A stretch of 64,000 nt of DNA from DAOTYH01 sp034435015 (GTDB lineage Bacteria; Chloroflexota; Anaerolineae; Aggregatilineales; UBA3940), in NCBI GenBank assembly GCA_034435015.1, contig DAOTYH010000080.1, positions 1 through 64,000 of the forward strand. Direction: 5' to 3'. Under the pieces are notes generated by a model. That model was not told where the DNA came from, made no database searches, and was given only the letters and a program-made list of their open reading frames with translations. Positions 37,449 through 46,236 of this stretch are shown here, piece after piece. The translations under genes were made by a program, and so were the position numbers. Positions within the stretch are counted from its first letter, which is position 1. Each line of letters opens with the position of its first letter.

Positions 37449-38408
37449 GTGAGCGAGGAGAAACTTCATTACGCCTACTATCCCGGCTGTTCCATGTCAA
37501 CATCTGCTCATGCTTATGGAAGTTCGATTAAGCATGTCAATCAGGCGCTTGGCCTTGAATTTGAGGAGATCGAAGATTGGAACTGCTGTGGTGCATCTGA
37601 GTATATCAGCGTTAACGCTTTGCCAGCTTATAGCCTGATTGCACGCAATCTCTCCCTGGCGGCCCAGACGAATACACATGAGCTGGTTGCGCCGTGCAGT
37701 ATGTGCTACCTGAACCTGCACAAAGTTGAGGGGTACATGCGGAAATACCCCGACCTCAATGAAAAGGTCAATCAGGCATTAGCCGCAGGCGGACTGCACT
37801 ATAAGCCGGGCACCATGCATGTCCGTCATCTGCTGGATGTGATTGTTGAGGATGTAGGGTACGATGCAGTAGCCCAACGGGTAACGAAGCCCCTCTATGG
37901 GTTGCGGGTAGCCCCTTACTATGGTTGTCTGATCACGCGCCCTGAATCGGAATATAACCCGGAATATCCCACCCACCTCGATGAGTTGATGCGGAGGCTG
38001 GGCGCGACCGTGATTGATTTCCCGCTCAAGACACACTGCTGTGGCGGTCATATGACGCAAATCAGCGAAGAGACTGCCTATGAGCTGATGCGGCGCATTC
38101 TGCATAATGCTGATGAGTATAAGGCCGACTTGATTGTCACCCTGTGCCCTATGTGTCAGCTTAACCTCGATGCCTTCCAGCCTCAGGTCAACCAGATGTT
38201 TGGCACGAATTTCCACATGCCCGTCCTGTTCTTCACTCAGTTGATGGGGTTGGCCTTCGGCTTTAGCCAGAATCAGCTAGGCATTGGGAGTGAGATCGTC
38301 TCGGCAAGTGCCGCGCTCCGCAGGATCAGCGAACAGCCGGCAGAGCCGGAACAGCGTGCTCCTAAGAAGCGTGATAAGAATGCCCTGCCGATGCCGCCGG
38401 CACTCTGA
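37449..38408 (+). CDS. hdrB: Heterodisulfide reductase subunit B homologue (HdrB)
   Basis: 319 aa from a GTG one base after the hdrC stop, with gaggaggt 8 bp upstream; the longer frame overlaps hdrC. Two CCG domains are complete: first C14, C46-C47 (NCCGASEY), C83 and C86; second YYGCL, HCCGGHM and LCPMCQL. Such domains bind the noncubane [4Fe-4S] clusters that reduce disulfides in HdrB. The C-terminal 60 residues are Lys/Pro/Ala-rich. The real substrate in this bacterium is not shown by sequence. Confidence 0.93.
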   Translation: MSEEKLHYAYYPGCSMSTSAHAYGSSIKHVNQALGLEFEEIEDWNCCGASEYISVNALPAYSLIARNLSLAAQTNTHELVAPCSMCYLNLHKVEGYMRKYPDLNEKVNQALAAGGLHYKPGTMHVRHLLDVIVEDVGYDAVAQRVTKPLYGLRVAPYYGCLITRPESEYNPEYPTHLDELMRRLGATVIDFPLKTHCCGGHMTQISEETAYELMRRILHNADEYKADLIVTLCPMCQLNLDAFQPQVNQMFGTNFHMPVLFFTQLMGLAFGFSQNQLGIGSEIVSASAALRRISEQPAEPEQRAPKKRDKNALPMPPAL

Positions 38409-38434
38409 GCGATGTGTGAAAGGACTTTGGCACT

Positions 38435-40465
38435 ATGACCGAAGAGAGAGTAGGAGTATACGTTTGTCACTGTGGCCATAATATTGCGGGCACAGTGGAT
38501 GTTGAGTCAGTCAGCAGGTGGACGGCTGATCTGCCCAATGTAGTGGTGTCGCGTGATTACAAGTTTATGTGCTCCAGCCTTGGGCAGGAGCTAGTTGAAA
38601 AGGACATCAAGGAACTTGGCCTGACCCGTGTGGTTGTGGCGGCTTGCTCGCCCCACATGCACGAGCCGACCTTCCGGAAGGCCTGTGCGCGTGCCGGCTT
38701 GAATCCCTATTTGTTTGAGATGGCGAACATCCGCGAGCATGCTAGCTGGGTTCACCCGTACGACAAGGATGCCGCTACTGACAAGGCTAAGGCAGAAGTA
38801 GCTGGAGCAGTGCGCCGTGTTCAGGAGCTGAAACCGCTAGAACCGTTCATTGCCCAGATTGCTGAGCCTACGCTGGTGGTGGGCGGTGGGATAGCCGGCA
38901 TCAACGTTGCGCTGGAGATCGCCAATGCCGGGCATCCGGTTTATCTGGTCGAGCGCGAACCAAGCATCGGCGGTCATATGGCCCAGTTCGACAAGACCTT
39001 CCCCACGCTGGACTGCTCAGCCTGCATCCTCACCCCTAAGATGTTTGAGGTAGGGAATCATCCGAACGTCACAATGCTGACCTACTCTGAGGTAGAGGAA
39101 GTCAAGGGATATGTCGGCAACTTCGACGTCCGGATTCGCAAGCGGGCACGCAAGGTCAATACAGACCTGTGTACCGGTTGCGGCGAATGCTGGTCTCGTT
39201 GTCCTGCGAAGGTTGTAGACACGGTTTATGAGGCTGGCTTGGGGTATCGTACGGCCATTTACCGGCCTTTCCCGCAGGCCGTCCCCAAATATCCTGTGAT
39301 TGATACGGAGAGCTGTATCTACTTCCAGAAGGGGACATGTAAGGCTTGCCAGAAGTTCTGCCCCACAGGCGCCATTGACTTTGAGCAAGAGGATGAGATC
39401 CTCACCATTCACGTGGGCAACATCGTGCTGGCCACAGGCTTTGAGCTGTTCGACGCACGGCGCATCCCGCAGTATGGCTACGGGCGGCTGGCCAATGTGT
39501 TCAGCAGTCTCGAATTTGAGCGTATGACCAATGCCTCTGGGCCGACTAACGGCAAGGTTGTTTTGCGTGACGGCGTTACTGAGCCAAAGAGCGTGGCCAT
39601 TATCCACTGCGTCGGTAGCCGTGATAAGAATTACAACCCCCACTGCTCGGCCATTTGCTGTATGGCGGCGCTCAAATTTGCACACCTCGTCAAAGAGAAG
39701 ACCGATGCAGAGGTGTACGACTTCTATATTGACATGCGTACCATCTCTAAGGACTACGAGGAGTTCTACGATCGGCTTCTAAACGAGGGGACGCACTTCA
39801 TTCGCGGGCGCGTGGCTGAAGTCACCGATGCGGCACGTCTGCCCGGTGAAGAAGGCAAGCTGATCGTCCAGGTCGAGGATACGCTGATTGGGAAACAGCG
39901 CCGTATTCCGGTAGATATGGTGATCCTGATGTCAGGCCTTGAGCCACAGCGTGATGCCAAGGAAATCGCGCATCTGTTCGGGATTGGTTGCTCTGAGGCC
40001 GGCTTCTTCATCGAACGGCATCCCAAGCTGGACCCCATTGCTACCATGACCGATGGTATTTTCATCGCCGGTGCGTGCCAAGGAGCTAAGGACATTCCAA
40101 CCAGTGTAGCGCAAGGAGCGGCGGCGGCGGCCCGTGTGCTGGCGCTGATCAGTCAGGGTGAGATCGAGATTGAGCCAATCCGTGCTCAAATTGATGAGGA
40201 GCGTTGCTCTGGTTGTCGTATCTGCAATAACCTGTGCCCGTACAGTGCCATTGAGTACATTGAGGAAAAGGGTGTCAGCCGGGTGAATCCGGCCCTCTGC
40301 AAGGGGTGCGGTACCTGTGTGGCCGCCTGTCCAAGTCAAGTGATCGAAGGGCAACACTTTACCTTCGGTTCCTTGATGGCTCAGATCGAAGGCGTGCTGT
40401 GGGACAGACGTCCTGACGGCGGCACCACTGTCTATACTCAAGCGGAACCGGTCGCGGCTGAATAG
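38435..40465 (+). CDS. hdrA: Heterodisulfide reductase subunit A homologue (HdrA), flavin bifurcating subunit
   Basis: 676 aa, complete. Domains: N-terminal cluster region with VYVCHCGHNIAG (8-19) and C71; FAD-binding fold VVGGGIAGINVAL (148-160); IGGHMAQFDKTFPTLDC and CILTPKM; an inserted ferredoxin domain with CTGCGECWSRC (246-256) and CKACQKFC (302-309); and a C-terminal ferredoxin domain with CSGCRICNNLC (about 591-601) and CKGCGTCVAAC (about 622-632). In MvhADG-HdrABC complexes this FAD bifurcates electrons from H2 to ferredoxin and the disulfide. It lies 26 bp after hdrB. Confidence 0.95.
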   Translation: MTEERVGVYVCHCGHNIAGTVDVESVSRWTADLPNVVVSRDYKFMCSSLGQELVEKDIKELGLTRVVVAACSPHMHEPTFRKACARAGLNPYLFEMANIREHASWVHPYDKDAATDKAKAEVAGAVRRVQELKPLEPFIAQIAEPTLVVGGGIAGINVALEIANAGHPVYLVEREPSIGGHMAQFDKTFPTLDCSACILTPKMFEVGNHPNVTMLTYSEVEEVKGYVGNFDVRIRKRARKVNTDLCTGCGECWSRCPAKVVDTVYEAGLGYRTAIYRPFPQAVPKYPVIDTESCIYFQKGTCKACQKFCPTGAIDFEQEDEILTIHVGNIVLATGFELFDARRIPQYGYGRLANVFSSLEFERMTNASGPTNGKVVLRDGVTEPKSVAIIHCVGSRDKNYNPHCSAICCMAALKFAHLVKEKTDAEVYDFYIDMRTISKDYEEFYDRLLNEGTHFIRGRVAEVTDAARLPGEEGKLIVQVEDTLIGKQRRIPVDMVILMSGLEPQRDAKEIAHLFGIGCSEAGFFIERHPKLDPIATMTDGIFIAGACQGAKDIPTSVAQGAAAAARVLALISQGEIEIEPIRAQIDEERCSGCRICNNLCPYSAIEYIEEKGVSRVNPALCKGCGTCVAACPSQVIEGQHFTFGSLMAQIEGVLWDRRPDGGTTVYTQAEPVAAE

Positions 40466-40479
40466 AGAGGGAGTTAACC

Positions 40480-40989
40480 ATGCCCGAACAGGACTTCAAT
40501 CAATACAATCCCGCGTGGGGCGACCGACACCCTGTGATTGTCGGTTTTCTGTGTAACTGGTGTTCGTATCGCGCCGCAGATTTGGCCGGGATCAGCCGTT
40601 TTACTTATCCGGCTACTCTGCGTGATATTCGCATCATGTGCACCGGACGGCTTGACCCTACCTTTGTGCTGAAGGCGTTGCGGGAGGGTGCTGACGGTGT
40701 GCTGGTGATGGGTTGTCACCCCGGCCAGTGTCACTACGAGTCAGGCAACTATAAGGCTATGCGCCGAATGGCACTCCTGCGCCGCACGCTCGCCCAGTTG
40801 GGCGTCCACCCTGATCGCGTGCAGTTGGGGTGGGCCTCAGCCGCTCAGGGTAATATCTTCACTGAGACAGTTACCCGGATGACTGAGGCTATCGCGCGGC
40901 TTGGCCCTCTACAATGGAATGACACTATCAACGATCTGGCTCCGCGCACCCCTGCGTTGCCTGAAATGGAGGAGGTCGCTCATGGCTAA
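40480..40989 (+). CDS. mvhD: MvhD, iron-sulfur linker between hydrogenase and HdrA
   Basis: 169 aa. The FLCNWCSYRAADLAG N-terminus, IMCTGRLDPTFVLKAL in the middle and GCHPGQCHYESGN carry the Cys residues that bind the [2Fe-2S] cluster in MvhD. It carries electrons from MvhG to HdrA. It overlaps mvhG by 8 bp, so the two are translated together. Confidence 0.94.
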   Translation: MPEQDFNQYNPAWGDRHPVIVGFLCNWCSYRAADLAGISRFTYPATLRDIRIMCTGRLDPTFVLKALREGADGVLVMGCHPGQCHYESGNYKAMRRMALLRRTLAQLGVHPDRVQLGWASAAQGNIFTETVTRMTEAIARLGPLQWNDTINDLAPRTPALPEMEEVAHG

Positions 40990-42007
40990 ACCCAAGCTTG
41001 GCATCTACTGGGCCGCCTCATGCGGCGGCTGTGAGATCGCTGTGTTGGCAGTCCATGAGAAGATATTGGATGTGGCCAATGCTTTCGATATTGTATTCTG
41101 GCCGTGCGTGATGGACTTTAAAAAGAAGGATGTCGAAGCTCTAGCCGACGGCGAAATTGATGTGTGCCTGTTTAACGGCGCGATTCGCACCGATGAGAAC
41201 GAGGAGATGGCTCATCTCTTGCGGCGCAAGAGCAAAGTGTTGGTGGCTTACGGAAGCTGTGCCTACGAGGGATGCATACCCGGTCTAGCGAACTTCACCG
41301 ACCGCAAACACATGATGCAGTATATCTATCATGATGCTCCCTCTATGGATAACCCGGAGGGGGTCGAGCCGCAAACAAGAATACCAGTGCCTGAGGGTGA
41401 GCTGACCCTGCCTGCCTTCTGGAATACTGTCCGTGCACTTGATCAGGTGGTGCCGGTAGATTACTACCTGCCCGGTTGCCCGCCAGAGGCGAAGTGGACG
41501 CTGGCGGCTGTTGAGGCCATCTTGAGCGGCCAGCTTCCGCCGCGCGGCTCAGTCATTGGCCTCAATGTGACAGTCTGCGACGAATGCCCGCGCACCAAGT
41601 CGGAGAAGAAGATCAAGCGTTTCTATCGGCCCTACGAGATCATTCCCGATGAGACAACCTGTCTGTTGGAACAGGGGCTGTTCTGCGCTGGAATCGCCAC
41701 ACGGGGCGGTTGTGGAGCGCTGTGTCCTCAGGCCAATCGGGGCTGTGAGGGATGCTATGGACCCAACGAAGGTGTGATAGACGCTGGAGCAAAGCTGATC
41801 GGGGCACTGGCCTCGGTGATTGATGCCGAGAAACCAGAAGAGATTGATGCCATCCTTGATACGTTGCCCGATCCGGCGGGTTACTTCTACCGCTTTAGTT
41901 TGGCCAGTTCTTTACTGCGCCGCACACGGCTGTCGCAGGAAAACGGAAGCCCGACAGCTCAGCCGGTAGAGGAAACACCCCGCCTCGACCCCAACCTGGC
42001 TATTTAG
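40982..42007 (+). CDS. mvhG: NiFe hydrogenase small subunit, MvhG type
   Basis: 341 aa from the ATG at 40982, which follows ggaggaggt. The proximal-cluster region has SCGGCEIAVL, then GSCAYEGCIPG and PGCPPE. Further clusters are bound by CDECPRTKSE and the GGCGALCPQANRGCEGCYGP block near the end. No Tat signal is present, as expected for a cytoplasmic group 3c enzyme. The C-terminal 60 aa is a helical extension with IDAILDTLPDP and a Pro-rich end. Confidence 0.94.
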   Translation: MAKPKLGIYWAASCGGCEIAVLAVHEKILDVANAFDIVFWPCVMDFKKKDVEALADGEIDVCLFNGAIRTDENEEMAHLLRRKSKVLVAYGSCAYEGCIPGLANFTDRKHMMQYIYHDAPSMDNPEGVEPQTRIPVPEGELTLPAFWNTVRALDQVVPVDYYLPGCPPEAKWTLAAVEAILSGQLPPRGSVIGLNVTVCDECPRTKSEKKIKRFYRPYEIIPDETTCLLEQGLFCAGIATRGGCGALCPQANRGCEGCYGPNEGVIDAGAKLIGALASVIDAEKPEEIDAILDTLPDPAGYFYRFSLASSLLRRTRLSQENGSPTAQPVEETPRLDPNLAI

Positions 42008-42016
42008 GAGGCGATG

Positions 42017-43489
42017 ATGACCCAAAGAATCACGATTGACCCAATCACACGCCTCGAAGGTCATGGCAAGATCGAGATTTTCCTAGACGATGCAGGCGAG
42101 GTTGCTAACACCTACTTCCAGATACCGGAACTACGCGGCTTTGAGGTCTTTTGCCTTGGGCGGCCTGCGGAAGACATGCCGCGTCTCACCAACCGCATTT
42201 GCGGCGTCTGTCCTGAAGCGCATCACATGGCCGCCGCCAAGGCGCTTGACATGCTGTTCCATGTTGATCCGCCTCCAGCCGCCAAGAAACTGCGCGAGTT
42301 GTTCTACAGCGCCTTCTACTGCACCGACCATACGACCCACTTTTACGCTCTCGGCGGCCCTGACTTCGTAGTAGGGCCGGACGCCCCGGCGGCCCAGCGC
42401 AACATCTTGGGGGTGATCGGCAAGGTAGGAGTAGAGGCCGGGCTAAAGGTCATCAATACCCGCAAGAACAACCATGAGGTCATCAAGATCATTGGCGGGC
42501 GGGCTATTCACCCGGCCTGCGGTTTGCCGGGGGGGATGACTAAAGCCATCAACGAGGAAGAGCGCCAGTTCATTGAGCAGGTGGCGCGGGCCAATGTTGA
42601 GTTCGCCCTGTGGTCGCTGGAGCTGTTCGACAGCATCGTGTTAAAGAACAGCGCCTACGTAGACCTGATCCTCAGTGATGCGTATACCCAGAAGGTCTAC
42701 TACATGGGCCTTGTGGACGAGAACAACCATGTCAACTTCTATGACGGCAAGATACGTGTTGTAGACCCGGACGGCGTGGAGTTTGTTAAGTACGCACCTG
42801 CCGAGTACCTCGATCACATTGCTGAACATGTTGAGCCGTACAGCTATCTCAAGTTCCCATACCTGAAGAAGGTAGGCTGGAAGGGACTGGTGGACGGCAA
42901 AGATTCCGGCATGTATGCCTGCACGCCAATGAGCCGTCTCAATGCGGCTGACGGCATGGCTACCCCGCGTGCCCAGGAAGCCTATGAGAAGCTCTTTGCC
43001 ACGCTGGGTGGTAAGCCGGTGCATCATACGCTGGCTATCCACTGGGCGCGTCTGGTGGAACTGCTCTATGCCGCTGAACGGATGCTTGAGCTGGCTGTCG
43101 ATCCGGAAATCACCGACCCGAACGTGAGAACTATCCCGACTGAGACGCCCACATGGGGTGTTGGCACAGTCGAGGCGCCGCGCGGCACGTTGACGCATCA
43201 CTACGAGACTGATGAGCGGGGCATCCTGACACGGGTCAACCTGATCGTGGGGACAACCAACAACACGGCGCCCATCACCCTCAGCATCAAGAAGGCGGCT
43301 AAGGCCATGATTCATGGGGGCGTGGTCAATGATGGCATTCTGAACATGGTCGAGATGGCTTTCCGAAGCTATGACCCCTGCTTCAGTTGTTCCACACACT
43401 CACTGCCCGGCCAGATGCCGCTTGAGGTGAACATCTATGATGCCAAGGGGAACATCATTGACCGGCGTCTGCAGAATATCACGTCTTAG
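42017..43489 (+). CDS. mvhA: NiFe hydrogenase large subunit, MvhA type
   Basis: 490 aa. The Ni-binding motifs are intact: L1 RICGVCPEAHH (R60, C62, C65) and L2 DPCFSCSTH (C455, C458). The 29 residues after H461 form the C-terminal peptide removed by the maturation protease. IDPITRLEGHGKIEI begins the protein. Of two adjacent ATGs, that at 42017 stands 5 bp from aggagg (42006-42011). It oxidises H2 and supplies electrons to MvhG. Group 3c is inferred from the hdr-mvh context. Confidence 0.95.
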   Translation: MTQRITIDPITRLEGHGKIEIFLDDAGEVANTYFQIPELRGFEVFCLGRPAEDMPRLTNRICGVCPEAHHMAAAKALDMLFHVDPPPAAKKLRELFYSAFYCTDHTTHFYALGGPDFVVGPDAPAAQRNILGVIGKVGVEAGLKVINTRKNNHEVIKIIGGRAIHPACGLPGGMTKAINEEERQFIEQVARANVEFALWSLELFDSIVLKNSAYVDLILSDAYTQKVYYMGLVDENNHVNFYDGKIRVVDPDGVEFVKYAPAEYLDHIAEHVEPYSYLKFPYLKKVGWKGLVDGKDSGMYACTPMSRLNAADGMATPRAQEAYEKLFATLGGKPVHHTLAIHWARLVELLYAAERMLELAVDPEITDPNVRTIPTETPTWGVGTVEAPRGTLTHHYETDERGILTRVNLIVGTTNNTAPITLSIKKAAKAMIHGGVVNDGILNMVEMAFRSYDPCFSCSTHSLPGQMPLEVNIYDAKGNIIDRRLQNITS

Positions 43490-43511
43490 GCTCGGCAGTG
43501 GATTGCTTCCT

Positions 43512-43537
43512 TCAGGGGCGGTGCGTACCGCCCCTGA
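43512..43537 (+). terminator. Hairpin between mvhA and the maturation protease
   Basis: An 11-bp perfect stem (43512-43522 and 43527-43537) with a gcgt loop follows the mvhA stop by 22 bp. Only A-rich sequence follows, with no T run, so it may reduce rather than stop transcription or protect the mRNA end. Confidence 0.55.
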
Positions 43538-43560
43538 AATAAACTTGGTGTCATTGGCAA

Positions 43561-44076
43561 ATGAAAACACTGGTGATCGGACTGGGAAACCCTGCCTTGA
43601 CCGATGATGGAGCAGGCATTTATGCCGCGCAGGCGGTGCGCAAGGCTTTGCCAACTGAGGCAGATGTGGATGTGATCGAGCTTTCAGTGGGCGGGCTGGC
43701 GCTGATGGAAGCCATGAGCGGCTATGGGCGGGTCATTCTGCTCGATGCCCTATGGGCACCTGAAGATCAGGTGGGGCAAGTGGTGCAGTTTGATGCAGGT
43801 TACTTACCTGCTACCTTGAACACAGCCAGCACCCATGACGTTGATCTGCCTACTGCTCTGCATGTGGGGCGGCGGTTGGGAGTGCCTCTGCCTCTCGACG
43901 AGGACATTCACATTGTTGCCATTACCGCACACGAGGTGCTGACTTTTGGCGAGAGGCCAACCCCCGCCGTGCTCGCCGCGATCCCCGAAGCGGCGGCTAG
44001 GGTGTTAGCCCTGCTGGGATATACTGATGTCATGATACCGGAATATGCTGGAGGGAATATAGATGATCTCCCCTGA
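43561..44076 (+). CDS. Hydrogenase maturation protease (HycI/HoxW family)
   Basis: 171 aa. GLGNPALTDDGAG and the Ni-sensing residues D15/D16, D62 (in LLDAL) and H92 (in STHDV) match the HycI-type endopeptidase that cuts the C-terminal tail of the large subunit after nickel insertion. It has no strong Shine-Dalgarno. It lies in the same operon as its presumed target, 71 bp after mvhA, and overlaps the CNBD gene by 14 bp. Confidence 0.92.
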   Translation: MKTLVIGLGNPALTDDGAGIYAAQAVRKALPTEADVDVIELSVGGLALMEAMSGYGRVILLDALWAPEDQVGQVVQFDAGYLPATLNTASTHDVDLPTALHVGRRLGVPLPLDEDIHIVAITAHEVLTFGERPTPAVLAAIPEAAARVLALLGYTDVMIPEYAGGNIDDLP

Positions 44077-44524
44077 GACACTGCGCCGCTTCTCTTTATT
44101 TGCAGGAATAGACCCGGCCATGTTGAAGGAAGTAGCCATGGCCGGCGAGGAAGTTACCTATGCCGCCGGTGAGTGGATATTCCAGGAGGGTGATGAGGCT
44201 GAGGCCCTCTATCTTGTCCTGAGCGGCAAGCTCGATCTGAAAATTGCACTGGGGGGTGGGGAACATCCCAAGTACGCCGATGTGTGTAGCCTTGTGGAGG
44301 GAGAGGCCGCCGGTATGGCCGCGCTGATAGAGCCTCATGCCTATACCCTGAGCGCTGTTGCCGCCAGTGATGTCAAGCTGGCCCGGCTGGATGGAGCAAG
44401 CCTCCGTGAACTAATGGACAAGAATCATGAGTTTGGCTATAAGATGATGAGCCGCGTGGCTCAGGTGATGAGTGGCCGGCTCAACAACCTGCGCGTCCAG
44501 CTTGTCAGCCTGGCTGGTGACTGA
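44063..44524 (+). CDS. Stand-alone cyclic-nucleotide-binding domain protein
   Basis: 153 aa, a single CNBD (Crp-like beta roll). LFAGIDPAMLKEVA leads in, then GEWIFQEGDEAEALYLVLSGKLDL, and the phosphate-binding-cassette position reads EGEAAGMAALIEPH. A final helix RELMDKNHEFGYKMMSRVAQVMSGRLNNLR corresponds to the Crp C helix. The protein ends there with no helix-turn-helix, so it cannot bind DNA like Crp. It may sense a ligand and act on the hydrogenase/Hdr proteins or a regulator. It is the last gene of the operon. Confidence 0.85.
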   Translation: MISPETLRRFSLFAGIDPAMLKEVAMAGEEVTYAAGEWIFQEGDEAEALYLVLSGKLDLKIALGGGEHPKYADVCSLVEGEAAGMAALIEPHAYTLSAVAASDVKLARLDGASLRELMDKNHEFGYKMMSRVAQVMSGRLNNLRVQLVSLAGD

Positions 44525-44557
44525 CTCCCTTCAATAACTTGAGTGGTCCGAAAGAGA

Positions 44558-44587
44558 GGGCGGGAATTGCAACTCCCGCCCTTTTTT
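44558..44587 (+). terminator. Terminator of the hdr-mvh operon
   Basis: An 8-bp stem gggcggga/tcccgccc (44558-44565 and 44574-44581) with an 8-base loop is followed by six T (44582-44587). Confidence 0.9.
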
Positions 44588-44718
44588 GCTTGTTTGCTCT
44601 CTTCAGGTGGACAGGCCTGTCTGACGTTTGGCTGACAATTGCCTGACAGGGCCGAACTGCCCCTTGACGAAACTATGGTGGTCAAGTTAGAGTTCCCAAC
44701 ATGGGGGGAGGTTAACAT

Positions 44719-45501
44719 ATGGCGGAGGTTGCTTCTATCCCGTTTGAACGTTCCCGGCGGCTGCGTTTTGATTGGCTGGCCTCGGTGCTGTTCCGTCCAC
44801 GCCGGACATTTGCCGAGATCGCCGCTGAGCCGCGCGGGGTATGGCTCACGCCATTGCTGGTCCTGAGTGCCACAGGTTTGATCCATGCAATTGTTGCTGG
44901 AGTGTTCAAGCAGGCCGCCGCTCAGAGTGGAGGGATGAGTCTGCCGCCCGGATTCGAGTATTACACTCCTGAGCAACAGGCACAGTTCCAGCAGGCGATG
45001 GCCGCGACGTCTGGCCCTGTGTTCGTTTATGTGTTTCCAGCTATTCTCTCGATTCTGGGTGTGTGGGTAGGCTGGCTGATCGTGAGCGGCCTGCTCCATC
45101 TTGTTTTTACCCTGCTGGGTGGTCGCAGTAGTACCTCTCTGGCGTCTAATCTGGTGGCTTGGGGAGGACTGCCTTTGGCTTTGCGGGATGGCGTGCGTAT
45201 TGTGGCCATGCTGGTCTCCCGCCAACTGATCACCCATCCCGGCCTGTCGGGGTTTGTCCCTGCTGACGACGGTGGTCTCAGCATCTACCTCACTCAATTG
45301 CTTGGTCTAATTGACCTCTATGTGATCTGGCATCTTGTGTTGCTGGTCATTGGCGCGCGTGCCGGGACTGGCCTTGCTCCTCTCAAGGCTTGGGCTGGTC
45401 CATTGATCACCCTGTTGGTTGTACTGCTTCTTCAGGCGTTCTTTGGATTTCTTTCTGTTCAGTTGGGTAACCTGAACACTATCCGCCCGTTCCTCTTCTG
45501 A
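44719..45501 (+). CDS. Yip1-domain membrane protein
   Basis: 260 aa. The N-terminal soluble part contains the family entry block LASVLFRPRRTFAEIAAEPRGVWLTPLLVLS, followed by about five membrane helices, as in bacterial Yip1 (DUF1282-like) proteins. Function is unknown. The Shine-Dalgarno ggggggagg is at 44703-44711. It lies 6 bp upstream of the ABC ATPase gene and is probably part of the same export unit. A 12-bp palindrome (gacaggcctgtc, 44610-44621) lies in the 193-bp upstream gap. Confidence 0.82.
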   Translation: MAEVASIPFERSRRLRFDWLASVLFRPRRTFAEIAAEPRGVWLTPLLVLSATGLIHAIVAGVFKQAAAQSGGMSLPPGFEYYTPEQQAQFQQAMAATSGPVFVYVFPAILSILGVWVGWLIVSGLLHLVFTLLGGRSSTSLASNLVAWGGLPLALRDGVRIVAMLVSRQLITHPGLSGFVPADDGGLSIYLTQLLGLIDLYVIWHLVLLVIGARAGTGLAPLKAWAGPLITLLVVLLLQAFFGFLSVQLGNLNTIRPFLF

Positions 45502-45507
45502 TATGCT

Positions 45508-46236
45508 ATGAACGAACCCTTTATTCAGGTCATGGGATTACGGAAGACCTATGTCCTTGGCTCAGTGGTAGTCAAGGCGCTGGATGGGGTTAATCTGACT
45601 ATCGAGCAGAATACCCTCTCTGTTGTGATGGGGCCTTCTGGTTCAGGTAAGAGTACTTTGCTGTACCTGTTAGGGGGGCTGGACAGGCCCACTTCGGGCA
45701 GTATTCAGGTCGGCGGGCAGATCATCGAGACGATGGATGAGAACGCGCTGGCGATCTACCGCCGTCATATGGTTGGGTTCATTTTCCAATCCTTTAACTT
45801 GATCCCGACCATGACCGCGCTGGAGAATGTTGCCTTTCCCATGCGTTTTGCACGCGTTTCGCGCCGTGAACGAGTGGCACGTGCAATGGACTTATTGCAG
45901 AAGGTCGGGCTGGCGGATCGGGCTTTCCACAAACCGACTGAACTTTCCGGCGGCGAACAGCAGCGGGTGGCAATCGCCCGTGCCCTGATTAACGATCCGC
46001 AGTTGATCCTCGCTGATGAGCCGACCGGCAATCTTGATACGGCCAGCGGTACTGGCATCATGCAGATGCTCTCGGATTTGCACCGCAACGGGCGGACTGT
46101 CGTGGTTGTGACCCATGATCCGCGCATGTTGCGTTTTGCTACGCACACAGTGCGTCTGCTGGATGGACGTACTGTATCCGAGGAAGAGTACAATGCCGCT
46201 TCAGAGCTGGCTATGAGTGGGGGCATAAAATCATGA
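45508..46236 (+). CDS. ABC transporter ATPase, MacB/LolD family
   Basis: 242 aa. Walker A GPSGSGKST, signature LSGGEQQRVAIARAL and Walker B LILADEPTGNLD with the H-loop VTHDPR are complete. The N-terminal block YVLGSVVVKALDGVNLTIEQ is typical of type VII (MacB/LolCDE/FtsE-like) ATPases that act by mechanotransmission. Its partner permease is two genes downstream. It overlaps the secreted protein gene by 4 bp (ATGA). Confidence 0.95.
   Translation: MNEPFIQVMGLRKTYVLGSVVVKALDGVNLTIEQNTLSVVMGPSGSGKSTLLYLLGGLDRPTSGSIQVGGQIIETMDENALAIYRRHMVGFIFQSFNLIPTMTALENVAFPMRFARVSRRERVARAMDLLQKVGLADRAFHKPTELSGGEQQRVAIARALINDPQLILADEPTGNLDTASGTGIMQMLSDLHRNGRTVVVVTHDPRMLRFATHTVRLLDGRTVSEEEYNAASELAMSGGIKS

Noticed and set aside
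44653..44690. TTGACG as -35 for the Yip1 gene
   Set aside because: At 17 bp the -10 would be TTAGAG, a poor match.
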